Assembly: GCA_029260615.1 (NCBI GenBank) | Contig: JAJDCX010000084.1 | Span: forward strand, 1-64,000 | Source: Phycisphaeraceae bacterium | Lineage (GTDB): Bacteria; Planctomycetota; Phycisphaerae; Phycisphaerales; Phycisphaeraceae | Direction: 5' to 3' | DNA length: 64,000 nucleotides | Shown here: piece by piece, positions 45,204-54,006 of the stretch | How positions within the stretch are numbered: position 1 is the stretch's first letter | Layout: every line of letters starts with the position of its first letter | Position numbers and translations under genes: made by a program | The notes under the pieces: model-generated | Seen by the model: the letters and a program-made list of their open reading frames with translations, nothing else | Database searches by the model: none | What the model was told of the DNA's origin: nothing

Positions 45204-46967
45204 TCAAGACCCCGCCATCGCAGAGCTTCTCAAAAACGACTCGATATCGAACCCACTGGGAGGGCCATCGTATGCGATCCGCCCCTTCTCAATGTGGATG
45301 ACCTTGTCCACATGCCTCAGCAGAGCCGGGCGGTGCGTCACCATCAGCGTGGTCTTGCCCTTCATAAACCGGATGACCTCCGGGATCAGCACCGCCTCCC
45401 GCGCCTCGTCAATAGAAGAGGTCGCCTCATCCAATATCAGCACCTTGGGGGCTTTGAGCATCGCACGGGCCAGCGTGATCTGCTGCTTCTGCCCACGCGA
45501 CAAGCTCAACCCCGCATCCCCCACCATCGTGTCATAACCATTTGGCAACCCAAGAACAAACTCGTGCATCCCAATCTGCCTGACGACCGCGATCACCTCG
45601 TCCTCACTAGCCTCAGGCCGGGCGTACCGCAGGTTCTCCAGAATCGTGCTGCTAAATAAAAATGTCTCCTGAAACGCGACCCCGATAGCACCGCGCAGCT
45701 GCTTCAACGCCAGCCCCTTGACATCCACACCATCCAACAACACCTCGCCCTCCGTCGGCTCATTCAACCGCGGAACCAGGCTCATCAACGTGCTCTTGCC
45801 TGCCCCAGACGCCCCCACAATCGCACATGCCTCCCCCGGCTCAACATCAAAACTAACACCACTTAGCACAGGCCCACCATCAGGGTACGCAAAGCCCACA
45901 CCCCGGAAACTCAACCGCCCGTGAACCTCCACAGGGGCATGGCTCGCCGTGTCCGGCTCATCCGGGATCAGTTCCAACACCTCATACGCACGGTCGATGC
46001 TCGCGCTGGCGCGCGCCAATTTCGCCGACCCGCTCATCATGTCGATCACCGTCGGGTACAACATCCTGATGTACCAGAAGAACGCAATGAAATCCCCCGG
46101 CGCCAACGCCTCATCCGCCGGCCGGCCCATCACCTGATAAGCACCAAAGCCAAACAAAAACACCACACCCAACCCCACCAGCAGATCCGCCAGCACCTTC
46201 TGCAAAACATGGTAACGCTGTCCACGCAACTCACTCCGCCGGGACTGGTCGATCGAACGCTCAAACGCCGCGTTCTCACGCGCCTCACCAGCAAAACCTT
46301 TCACCACTTCAATACCCAGAAACTTCTCGATCAGGTTCCCCGTCGCCTCCGCGAGGTGCCGTTGCGCCGCGCTGCTCGCACGCTTGATCGGCCTCCTGAA
46401 ATAATAATACGCCGCGATGTGCATCGGCAGCACCACCGTCGACGCCAAAGCCAACTGCCAATTCATCGCATAGATCGTCGCGATGATCCCCAAAAACAAC
46501 AGCAACGCCTGCACCAGCTTCGGCAACTCGTTCTGGATGAACTGCTGGATCACATAACTATCGTTCATCACTCGGCTGGACAACTGCCCCGGCTTATTCT
46601 GATGATAAAACCGCAGGCTCATGTGCTGCAGCCGTTCAAACAAACACTTGCGCAGCGAAAAACACACATCTTCACCCACCGTCACCGAAATAGTCTTGCC
46701 CCCGAAATACAACAGGTTCCGAACCGCGTACAGCCCAAGCATCGCACCCAGCACCGTCATCAACAGCAGCCAGTGCCCGTTGGGGAACACCTCATCGAAA
46801 ACCACCGCCACCAGTTGCGGGATGACGATATTCACCGCCGTGAGCCCGATCAGCATCAGCACCGCCGCCGTCAGCCTCAGCCGGTAAGGCCCAAGCAATT
46901 CCCCCAGACGCGACAGCGCCGACACATCGTGCCTTCCCACCTCCCGATGGTTGGCCTGAACACTCAT
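45204..46967 (-). CDS. MsbA-like ABC exporter (fused permease and ATPase)
   Basis: 587 aa half-transporter. Six membrane helices at about 25-320 (RLRLTAAVLMLIGLTAVNIVI, LPKLVQALLLFLGIIATIY). The ATPase half has Walker A GASGAGKST (about 384), Walker B VLILDEATSSID and an H-loop in MVTHRPALL. The signature reads LSRGQKQQ, with R in place of the usual G. Acts as a homodimer exporting lipid, polysaccharide or peptide. Its co-transcribed neighbour is a secretin-like outer membrane protein, which is unusual for an MsbA-type exporter. Divergent from the GH94-like gene. Confidence 0.93.
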   Translation of the reverse strand: MSVQANHREVGRHDVSALSRLGELLGPYRLRLTAAVLMLIGLTAVNIVIPQLVAVVFDEVFPNGHWLLLMTVLGAMLGLYAVRNLLYFGGKTISVTVGEDVCFSLRKCLFERLQHMSLRFYHQNKPGQLSSRVMNDSYVIQQFIQNELPKLVQALLLFLGIIATIYAMNWQLALASTVVLPMHIAAYYYFRRPIKRASSAAQRHLAEATGNLIEKFLGIEVVKGFAGEARENAAFERSIDQSRRSELRGQRYHVLQKVLADLLVGLGVVFLFGFGAYQVMGRPADEALAPGDFIAFFWYIRMLYPTVIDMMSGSAKLARASASIDRAYEVLELIPDEPDTASHAPVEVHGRLSFRGVGFAYPDGGPVLSGVSFDVEPGEACAIVGASGAGKSTLMSLVPRLNEPTEGEVLLDGVDVKGLALKQLRGAIGVAFQETFLFSSTILENLRYARPEASEDEVIAVVRQIGMHEFVLGLPNGYDTMVGDAGLSLSRGQKQQITLARAMLKAPKVLILDEATSSIDEAREAVLIPEVIRFMKGKTTLMVTHRPALLRHVDKVIHIEKGRIAYDGPPSGFDIESFLRSSAMAGS

Positions 46968-47134
46968 GGAGCCCGTATGATAACAACCCCCGCCCCCTCA
47001 AACATCTGGCCTAACGCCGGTTAAACGCGGCCCGCCATAGAATTTCACACCAATTTCCAACTCAACCCTGACATTAGACACGCCAGTCGGATATCCTATA
47101 GCTGGCGCTAATGGTACAATGCTTGAACATATAT

Positions 47135-47157
47135 AAAACACTTCTAATGGGTGTTTT
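47135..47157 (+). promoter_or_regulatory. Hairpin in the divergent region before the GH94-like gene
   Basis: AAAACAC and GTGTTTT form a 7-bp stem around a 9-nt loop, 38 bp before the ATG at 47195. It may be a leader structure or an operator; the evidence is only the symmetry. Confidence 0.25.
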
Positions 47158-47194
47158 GTAACTTTAGTACTCCCAGCAGGAATTGACGACAAAT

Positions 47195-49873
47195 ATGGCC
47201 ATCAGCCAAATCAAAACAGATGTACTCGCAGACAAGCTCGACTGGATCATCAGCCAGGCCCAATCCATACAGCAAGCCCCCGACCAAGGCCAGGACCGCC
47301 AGATGCCCTGCGGCGTCTACGCACTGGACAAAAGACACATCCTGGCCATGCCTCGGGACAACGGCGACAGCCGCTACCCCTACGGCCGTGACGGCATGAA
47401 CTTCTGGGTCTACGCCTCCGGATACATGCACAGCAACGAAGGACTCTTCTCTCACTTCATGCGCTCCGCCAACGGCCAGGAACCCAACATCGCTTTCTTC
47501 GCCGGCATGCCCAGCAACCCCAATGATGAACACCCGGATCACTTCGACATCGTCCCGATCCTGCCTGTCCCCAACGTCACCAATGACCAGGCCTCAGCCT
47601 TCCACCGCTACACCGTGCTATCTAGCACCTCCGCCCACTTCATCACCACCTCACAGACCCTGCGCTTCGCCGTGCGCATCTTCGTCGCCCGCAACAAGGA
47701 CATCTGCTTCTCGATATCCGCAGAAAACCTCGGCGGGGATGACCAGCCGATCTACCTCTCCTCCTACTTCAACCCCTTCCTCCGCCACCAGGTCTTCGAA
47801 GGTGCCGAAGACCAGTGGTTCAAGCAGATCAGCGTGCTGGAACCCACTGACGATTCCCCCGACCAAAGCACCCACCCCCAGGGATTCCTCGTTCGCGTCA
47901 ATGAAGACGTCGACAGGACACGCTCCGCCTCCAACTGGGGCATCTTCCGCAGGGCCTTTGCCACAGGCCAGCAACCCCAAAATACCCGATATGAGCAGAC
48001 CACCGCACGCCAGGCCTACGTCGGCGGAACCCGCGGCAGCCTCCACACCGCCGCCGCCCTTACTCACGGAACCTTCGGCCCCCCCGTCCCTGTATGCACC
48101 TTCACCGACAACGCCATCGCAGGTGACATCACACACCTGACCCTCAAGCCCGGCGAACGAACCCGCCTCGATATCGTTTTCAGCTTCACAAACAGCGATA
48201 AATGGGCCAAGCAACTCGCCTCACAACCCATCGACGCCACCGAGATCGACAGCCAACTCGCTACCCTCGAACGCGACGACCACCAACGCCACCACACACT
48301 TAACCTTTCCATCGGTCAGACCGATCCACAAACACTCGAGCCCAAGGTCTTCGACGCCTTCGTCGAGCACCTCAAACGCCAGGTCGAGTTCTGCTCGCTC
48401 ATCAAGGGCTACGTCCAGCTCTCGCCCAACTCGCTGATCGGCGTCCGCGATGTCTGCCAAGCCATCGAGGCACTCGCCGCATGGCGACCCCAACCCGCAC
48501 GCGACAAACTCATCGAAGCACTGGGGTTCACCTCACCCGACGGCCGATGCTTCAGGCAATACTCATTGCCCTCATCCAACGGCCAACGCGGACGGATGGA
48601 CCTGCGACCCTTCATCGACCAAGGCGTCTGGGTCATCTCCTGTGTTGTCAGCTACCTCAAACTCACCAGCGACTTCGGTTTCCTCGATGAGCCCGTGGGC
48701 TATCACAGCATCGTCGATGAAAGCTCCGACACCGCCTTACCCACCAACGAAACCGACAGCGTCCTTCAGCACCTCTTCAAAATAATGACCTACCTCCTTG
48801 ACCACCGCGACCACGGCCAGACCGGCTGCATCCGCGCACTCTACGGAGATTGGAACGACGCCCTGGACGGACTGGGCGTCAGCATGGACCCCTCCCAAAC
48901 CTACGGCACGGGTGTCAGCGTCATGGTCACACTCCAGGTCTACCAGAACTGCCTGGAGATGATCGACCTCTTAAAAACCACCGATCCAAAGCTACACGCA
49001 AAACGCATCAACGCTTACCAACGCAACGCCGAAGCCATCCGTCACGGCCTGCAGACCTTCGCCATCACCACCAACGGGCACGGCGAAAAACGCATCCTCC
49101 ACGGCTGGGGCGACCGGCGATCCTACCTCGTCGGCGGTTTCAATGACCCCGACGACACCCCACGCGACGGCCTGACTTCCAACGCCTTCTGGGTCCTCTC
49201 GGGCATGCTCGAACACGACCCCGACCTGGAACAGGTCATACTCAAAGCCTTCGACCGACTCGACGGCAAGTACGGCATGCGCACCTTCACCCCCGCATTC
49301 CCACCCGACGTCCGAGGCGTCGGACGCATCGGCAAACTCCCGCCCGGCACCGCCGAAAACGGTGCCGCCTACATCCACGCCACCGCCTTCGCCATCATGG
49401 CGCTCTTCCAGATGGGACAACCCAAACGTGCCTGGGACCAACTACTAAAAATACTCCCCTTCACACCAGGCCACGACAACCTCTCACACTCACCGTTTGT
49501 CATGCCCAACTCCTACGGCCACAACCCCGACCTACTTATCGACGGCCAAAACATGAACGACTGGCAGACCGGCAGCTCAAACGTCGTTCTCAAAACACTC
49601 AACCGCTTCGTCTTCGGCTTCGAGCCCACGTTCGACGGCCTGTGGATCCAACCCGCCGGATGGGCACCCTTCAAAAACTTCTCCGCCACCGCAAACATCC
49701 GCCGATGTGAAGTCCGCCTCACTTCCCACACCAACGCGCCCACCGGCCGCGCCTTCACCATCAACGGCGAACCCGCCGAATCCACTTTCGACCCTGTCAT
49801 GGGCATCGACAAACTCTGGATCCCCCCACAGGCACTCACAGAAAAGTCACTGGACATCCTGATCGAATCCTAA
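47195..49873 (+). CDS. GH94-like glycoside phosphorylase (cellobiose/chitobiose phosphorylase family)
   Basis: 892 aa, cytoplasmic (no signal peptide). The N-terminal beta-sandwich region includes YALDKRHILAMPRDNGDSRYPYG. The (alpha/alpha)6 barrel includes YGDWNDALDGLGVSMD (about residue 551); the Asp of the DWND segment corresponds by analogy to the general acid of cellobiose phosphorylase. The C-terminus (FGFEPTFDGLWIQPAGW) matches the end of GH94/GH36-like proteins. It would phosphorolyse an oligosaccharide to sugar 1-phosphate; the substrate is unknown. Start ATG 47195 is preferred to TTG 47183, which sits only 2 nt after AGGA. It stands alone, ended by a strong terminator. Confidence 0.68.
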   Translation: MAISQIKTDVLADKLDWIISQAQSIQQAPDQGQDRQMPCGVYALDKRHILAMPRDNGDSRYPYGRDGMNFWVYASGYMHSNEGLFSHFMRSANGQEPNIAFFAGMPSNPNDEHPDHFDIVPILPVPNVTNDQASAFHRYTVLSSTSAHFITTSQTLRFAVRIFVARNKDICFSISAENLGGDDQPIYLSSYFNPFLRHQVFEGAEDQWFKQISVLEPTDDSPDQSTHPQGFLVRVNEDVDRTRSASNWGIFRRAFATGQQPQNTRYEQTTARQAYVGGTRGSLHTAAALTHGTFGPPVPVCTFTDNAIAGDITHLTLKPGERTRLDIVFSFTNSDKWAKQLASQPIDATEIDSQLATLERDDHQRHHTLNLSIGQTDPQTLEPKVFDAFVEHLKRQVEFCSLIKGYVQLSPNSLIGVRDVCQAIEALAAWRPQPARDKLIEALGFTSPDGRCFRQYSLPSSNGQRGRMDLRPFIDQGVWVISCVVSYLKLTSDFGFLDEPVGYHSIVDESSDTALPTNETDSVLQHLFKIMTYLLDHRDHGQTGCIRALYGDWNDALDGLGVSMDPSQTYGTGVSVMVTLQVYQNCLEMIDLLKTTDPKLHAKRINAYQRNAEAIRHGLQTFAITTNGHGEKRILHGWGDRRSYLVGGFNDPDDTPRDGLTSNAFWVLSGMLEHDPDLEQVILKAFDRLDGKYGMRTFTPAFPPDVRGVGRIGKLPPGTAENGAAYIHATAFAIMALFQMGQPKRAWDQLLKILPFTPGHDNLSHSPFVMPNSYGHNPDLLIDGQNMNDWQTGSSNVVLKTLNRFVFGFEPTFDGLWIQPAGWAPFKNFSATANIRRCEVRLTSHTNAPTGRAFTINGEPAESTFDPVMGIDKLWIPPQALTEKSLDILIES

Positions 49874-49920
49874 ACCCGATCAACCTACGCCCCCCGGCCA
49901 CGCGACACCCCCACAGACAC

Positions 49921-49956
49921 GAAAGAACGCCGCCCATGGCGAGGCGGCGTTCTTTC
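49921..49956. terminator. Bidirectional terminator-like hairpin
   Basis: A perfect 14-bp stem, GAAAGAACGCCGCC with its complement, encloses an 8-nt loop between two convergent genes. The TTCTTTCTTAA side gives a T-rich end for the plus-strand transcript and GAAAG reads as CTTTC for the other. Confidence 0.85.
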
Positions 49957-49980
49957 TTAACTGTTGGGTAACTGCGTGGT

Positions 49981-50697
49981 TTACGCGGCGCTTCGCTTGG
50001 GAGTACGGCGTTTGCGCCCGACGGTTCTTTGGTCCGGGGCCATACGCCGGGTGGGTTTTTCCTGCATCAACTCGACCAGCTCGGTAGGGTCATTGGACCA
50101 GAGGTCGGCACCGATCTCTTCGGCCAAACCCTCCGCCCGGTTGAACACGCCACCGCCTACGATGACCTGCACATGTTCGTTCGCACCGATCTCGTGCATA
50201 CGGTCGATCAGCAGCCGCGTCGCCGGGACCGTAGAAGACACCGCACCAAAAATCACCAGCTTGTCGGCCTTGATCTCGGTGAGTTGCTCCACCACTTCGT
50301 CGTTGGCGATCCCGCCCCCAGCATAGAAAACGGTGTACCCATCGGCTTCCAAAAGATCGGCCGCCATCTGCGCCGCGATCTCTTCGGACTGCTCTGCACC
50401 ACTGACCACAAGCACCTTGGTCCCACGCCGCATCGACTGCTCCAAACGCGGCTGCATCTGGTCCACCAACTGGCGGAGCAGACGGGTCGCGAAGTTGTAA
50501 GCAAGCGGTGTCAGTTGGTCGTTGCGATGAAGATTCTGGAACTGATCCAACGCCGGCCAATACAGGTGGCTTAGAATCTTGCTCGCCGGGGTATCTGCCT
50601 GCAGCGCCTTATCAACAATGTCCCGCGCTGCCACGCGGTCCCCGCTGATGAGGCTGGTGAAAAATCTTTCTTGAAGGACGTTGCGTCTACTCGGCAT
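49981..50697 (-). CDS. B12-binding-fold protein lacking the cobalamin histidine motif
   Basis: 238 aa. A helical N-terminal part (about 10-80) corresponds to the B12-binding_2 cap domain (AARDIVDKALQADTPASKILSHLYWPALDQF). A Rossmann-like B12 domain follows: ADLLEADGYTVFYAGGGIANDEVVEQL, VIFGAVSSTVPATRLLIDRM and VIVGGGVFNRAEGLAEEIGAD. The place of the DxHxxG cobalamin ligand motif is taken by VVSGAEQSEE, so histidine coordination is lost. The C-terminus is basic (RRTPKRSAA) and could bind nucleic acid. Probably a regulator that has changed or lost its ligand. It has a long 5' region of about 300 nt without a gene. Confidence 0.78.
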   Translation of the reverse strand: MPSRRNVLQERFFTSLISGDRVAARDIVDKALQADTPASKILSHLYWPALDQFQNLHRNDQLTPLAYNFATRLLRQLVDQMQPRLEQSMRRGTKVLVVSGAEQSEEIAAQMAADLLEADGYTVFYAGGGIANDEVVEQLTEIKADKLVIFGAVSSTVPATRLLIDRMHEIGANEHVQVIVGGGVFNRAEGLAEEIGADLWSNDPTELVELMQEKPTRRMAPDQRTVGRKRRTPKRSAA

Positions 50698-51207
50698 TCA
50701 AACTCTCCAACTTATAAAAGGGCATTACGCCGCCGTAGTTCGGGCAGCCCGTCCTTGTGGCTGCATGGGTCAGTTGTCGTATCTCACAACGGCGGGCAAA
50801 CCTGTTTCCACTCCGGTGGACCCCCAGATGACCTTTGTGCGGCGACCCCCTATTCATCGGAATCGAACCCAAAATCCTCCACCCCACACCACCCCGGGGC
50901 GTGATCGGACGCAGGGTATTAAACCATTAAATACACATCACTTACAGAACTACACGAATCCGATAAATTGCCTAGCCGGTCCTGTACGTCAGGATGCCCA
51001 GTACGATTATTTTTTATAGGACGGCATTAAGTCAACGATACGATCGACCGAGAGGCAAGCCCCAAGCGTAAAATCCACCAAATGGGCTAAGATCAGGGAT
51101 CAAACCACCACTACTATTCGTCTATGATTATATAGTCCACTGACCCACAACGACCCCCGGATACCACACACACACCCGAACCCGCATTCAAGCAATTTGT
51201 GAGGCAA
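50698..51207. other. 510-bp divergent intergenic region
   Basis: No gene was seen. A minus-strand -35-like TTGACT occurs at 51030-51035 with only a weak -10 (AAATAA, 51007-51012), which would give the B12-fold gene a leader of about 300 nt. The leader was read for a B12-box sequence and none was found. Upstream of the peptidase gene the region is AT-rich (51100-51140). Confidence 0.4.
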
Positions 51208-52104
51208 ATGAACATGAGATTTCAAACCCTGTTGAAGTGTGGGGCACTCCCCGCGGTCCTCTTCCTCACCGCGATTGCGGGCTGCTCCACCAACCCCGCC
51301 ACAGGCCAGAAACAGTTGAACTGGATCAGCACAGAAAAAGAAAATTCCCTCGGTGCCGAGGCAGCACCCAAATTTGTAGAGCAGTACGGCGGAGACATCC
51401 CCTCGGAATCAATCCATAAATATATCAACGACCTGGGCCACAGGCTCGCAGCCGTCAGCGAACGACCTGACCTTGATTGGGAATTCCACGCCGTCGACTC
51501 CGCCGTCATCAACGCCTTCGCACTGCCCGGTGGGAAGGTCTTCGTCACCCGCGGCCTGATGAAAGAACTCACCAGCGAAGCACAGCTTGCTGGCGTGCTG
51601 GGACACGAGGTCGGCCACGTCACCGCACAACACATCGGCCAACAGATGACTCGCGCAATCATCATCACCGGCATCGGCGTGGGCATCGGAGTTGCCGGCG
51701 AACAGTCCGACGAAGACTGGTTGACCGTCCTGGGCGTCGGCACAAGCGTCGGCGGCGGACTCTACATGCTCAGCTACGGCCGCAACCAGGAAACACAGTC
51801 CGACGAGCTCGGCCTACGCTACATGACCCACCTGGGCTACAACCCCATCGGCCAGGTCCAGGTCATGAAAGTCCTCAAGCGAGCCAGCGGCGGCAACGGC
51901 AGGGGCATGGAATTCCTCGCCACCCACCCGTATCCAGACACGCGCATCAAACACCTCAACCAAATCATCCGCGAGCAGTACCCCGACTACAAAGACCCAC
52001 AAAAATACCGCGTCTACCGCGACCGCTACCAACGCACCGTGTTAGCAGAACTCAAACGCCTCCCCAAGCCCGGGCATGACCCCCAGAGTCAACCCGACGG
52101 ATAG
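51208..52104 (+). CDS. M48-family metallopeptidase, lipoprotein
   Basis: 298 aa from ATG 51208 (GAGG 4 nt upstream; ATG 51214 also possible). Lipobox AIAGC near residue 25 predicts a lipid anchor. The zinc site is VLGHEVGHVTAQH (HExxH, about residue 132), with the third ligand Glu in ETQSDELGLRYM. The segment NAFALPGGKVFVTRGLM is typical of the BepA/LoiP/Oma1-like group, which degrades or assembles outer membrane proteins. No TPR domain follows, so it is closer to LoiP/YggG in length. Single gene. Confidence 0.92.
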   Translation: MNMRFQTLLKCGALPAVLFLTAIAGCSTNPATGQKQLNWISTEKENSLGAEAAPKFVEQYGGDIPSESIHKYINDLGHRLAAVSERPDLDWEFHAVDSAVINAFALPGGKVFVTRGLMKELTSEAQLAGVLGHEVGHVTAQHIGQQMTRAIIITGIGVGIGVAGEQSDEDWLTVLGVGTSVGGGLYMLSYGRNQETQSDELGLRYMTHLGYNPIGQVQVMKVLKRASGGNGRGMEFLATHPYPDTRIKHLNQIIREQYPDYKDPQKYRVYRDRYQRTVLAELKRLPKPGHDPQSQPDG

Positions 52105-52147
52105 GCTTGTGGCCACCTCTAATAATTCGAATTGCCCCACGAAAAAA

Positions 52148-52164
52148 CCGCTTGCGGCTTAGCG
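52148..52164 (+). repeat. Dispersed 17-bp repeat CCGCTTGCGGCTTAGCG, copy 1
   Basis: Identical to 62128-62144. The core CCGC-TT-GCGG is self-complementary. It lies 44 bp after the peptidase stop. A related core is found inverted at 2135-2145. Confidence 0.65.
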
Positions 52165-52296
52165 AAGCAGGGTGAATACCTCGTGAATGGATATTATTGA
52201 GGTGCCCTTGTATATCCCACAACACCGGGCCCCGTCACAACAAAAAAACCCAGCGATGTCCACCCCAAAGACGTTTGAGCTAACATCTCGCCATTC

Positions 52297-53091
52297 ATGC
52301 AAACCGAATCCAAAACTCACGAACCCGCCGCCTGGACCGACCACGACCTGCGCCCGGGGGTGAACCCGCACGTCAACGCCGACAAGGCCCGCCGTGTCGA
52401 GCAGATGTTCGCCTCAATCGCCCACGCCTACGACCTGAACAACCGCCTGCACTCGATGTGGCGCGACCAGGCCTGGCGCCGAGCCGCGGTAAAGATGGCG
52501 GACCTCAAACCCACCGACGCCGTGCTCGATGTCGCATGCGGCACAGGCGACCTCGCCATGGCCTTTGCCAACTACAAGATCAAGCCCCGCCAGGTCATCG
52601 GACTGGACTTCACCGTCGCCATGCTGCGTGTGGCTCAACACAAACGCCCCACACCCACCACTAACCACCAACCAGCCCACACCTCCTACCACGCCGCCGA
52701 CGCGATGCGCCTGCCCCTGGCCGACAAGAGTGTGGACGTCGTAAGCATCGCCTTTGGCATCCGCAACGTCGCCGACCCCGCCGCCGCGATGCGCGAGTTT
52801 CATCGCGTACTCAAGCCCGCCGGCCGCGTGATCGTCTTGGAATTCAGCACCCCAACCAATCCACTGATCCGCTTCTTCGACCGGATCTACCGTGAGCGGG
52901 TCATGCCCATCACCGCCAGCATCATCGCACGGGACCGCAGCGGTGCCTACAAGTATCTCCCCAAAAGCGTCAACACCTTCACAGACCGCGGCGGCATGGT
53001 CGACATGATGCGCAACGCAGGATTCACCGACCAGACCATCAAACCGCTGACCTTCGGCGTCGCGGTGTGTTACCGAGGGATAAAGGTCTAG
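52297..53091 (+). CDS. ubiE: Demethylmenaquinone methyltransferase (UbiE/MenG)
   Basis: 264 aa SAM-dependent C-methyltransferase for the last step of menaquinone synthesis (and the matching step in ubiquinone synthesis where present). Family segments: VEQMFASIAHAYDLNNRLHS, motif I VLDVACGTGDLA (about 76-87), DAMRLPLADKSVDVVSIAFG, IRNVADPAAAMREFHRVLKP and VIVLEFSTPTNPLIR. The C-terminal YKYLPKSVNTF and the FGVAVCYRG end are typical. Complete. It would supply the quinone upstream of the oxidase in the respiratory chain. Confidence 0.94.
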   Translation: MQTESKTHEPAAWTDHDLRPGVNPHVNADKARRVEQMFASIAHAYDLNNRLHSMWRDQAWRRAAVKMADLKPTDAVLDVACGTGDLAMAFANYKIKPRQVIGLDFTVAMLRVAQHKRPTPTTNHQPAHTSYHAADAMRLPLADKSVDVVSIAFGIRNVADPAAAMREFHRVLKPAGRVIVLEFSTPTNPLIRFFDRIYRERVMPITASIIARDRSGAYKYLPKSVNTFTDRGGMVDMMRNAGFTDQTIKPLTFGVAVCYRGIKV

Positions 53092-53136
53092 ATTCTGACC
53101 CACAACTCCGAGGCCGACAATCAACCCGATCTACTT

Positions 53137-53343
53137 CTAATTGCATTCCGCCGGCCGAGTTGACAGAACCTTGCCACAGTTTTGGCAATACATACGCCGG
53201 GGCGTCAGATAGATCCAAATGGCGATCGGGAAAAACAGGAACAGAAATAGCGTCATGCCGATCCAGTCCAACAGCGACAGATCCCGGGTCATCACGCAAT
53301 CGTTACAGTTCGGGCAGATCGGCGTGTTGAGCATCAGCATCAC
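53137..53343 (-). CDS. Small zinc-ribbon membrane protein
   Basis: 68 aa. Cys pairs CPNC near the N-terminus and CQNC near the C-terminus can form one zinc ribbon, with a membrane helix (LDWIGMTLFLFLFFPIAIWIYL) between them. Family not recognised. It is convergent with ubiE and lies 45 bp from its stop. Several in-frame ATGs near the start (codons 1, 2 and 4) leave the exact start open. Confidence 0.6.
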   Translation of the reverse strand: MMLMLNTPICPNCNDCVMTRDLSLLDWIGMTLFLFLFFPIAIWIYLTPRRMYCQNCGKVLSTRPAECN

Positions 53344-53492
53344 ATAGCTCCTGCATGACCCAGCGGGCTAGAGGTTCCATCCCTATTCAAAAATCATTAT
53401 CCGCTGGCGGCTGCACAAGTCAAGGATTTTGCAGGCAATAGCGGCGCTTGATGGTTACGCCCGGCCCGGATAGACTGGCCGACTCAACGCTG

Positions 53493-53566
53493 CGGGGCGT
53501 AGCTCAGCTTGGTAGAGCGTTCGTCTGGGGGGCGAAAGGTCGTCGGTTCGAATCCGGCCGCCCCGA
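53493..53566 (+). tRNA. tRNA-Pro (GGG)
   Basis: 74 nt. Acceptor stem CGGGGCG/CGCCCCG with discriminator A; D arm GCTC/GAGC; anticodon stem TTCGT/GCGAA with loop CTGGGGG, anticodon GGG; T arm GTCGG-TTCGAAT-CCGGC. The CCA end is not encoded. Confidence 0.95.
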
Positions 53567-53612
53567 TTTGGCTACCCTTCCGGCCTGCCGACACTTCTCT
53601 TGGGGACACGCT

Positions 53613-53906
53613 ATGTGGATCCTGCATCAGCCATGTATTATGCGCTGGCTTTTACTGATACAACTTATGCCCTCTGCAGCACTGGTCTATGCCACACGGG
53701 TCGATGCTGATCGGATGACCAGCTCTCTACCTCAGTTGCCACAGCCATTATTAAACTTGACCGCACTGGCAGCTTTCCTAACCGCCGTATGTGTCCCATT
53801 TATGCTTTTATGGGTCCCACAGCAGCAGTATAAGTGGGGTGCTATCACTGTAAGTCTGACATTAACATGCTTGGTGTTTATGTCGTTTCTCCCACTACTA
53901 AGTTGA
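53613..53906 (+). CDS. Small hypothetical membrane protein
   Basis: 97 aa from ATG 53613, downstream of the tRNA; the open frame runs through the tRNA but cannot start there. Two or three hydrophobic segments: MRWLLLIQLMPSAALVYA, LLNLTALAAFLTAVCVPFMLLWV and AITVSLTLTCLVFMSFLPLL. Cys- and Met-rich. Composition is less GC-rich than the neighbours. The family is unknown, and a chance open frame cannot be excluded. Confidence 0.45.
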   Translation: MWILHQPCIMRWLLLIQLMPSAALVYATRVDADRMTSSLPQLPQPLLNLTALAAFLTAVCVPFMLLWVPQQQYKWGAITVSLTLTCLVFMSFLPLLS

Positions 53907-54006
53907 TGCGATACAAAAATCTTGACCCCATTGCAGGTGTGTCATATGGGTAGGCACCCGAATCGATTATGCGAGACAGTAGCCCCAGCGGTGTGGAGGC
54001 GTCTAT

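Noticed and set aside
50850-50890. tRNA-like T-arm (GGTTCGATTCC on the minus strand)
   Set aside because: The flanking bases do not form the T stem, and no acceptor or anticodon arm could be built.
50698-51000. Cobalamin riboswitch in the leader of the B12-fold gene
   Set aside because: No B12-box sequence and no matching stem pattern could be found by reading the leader; a covariance-model search would be decisive.
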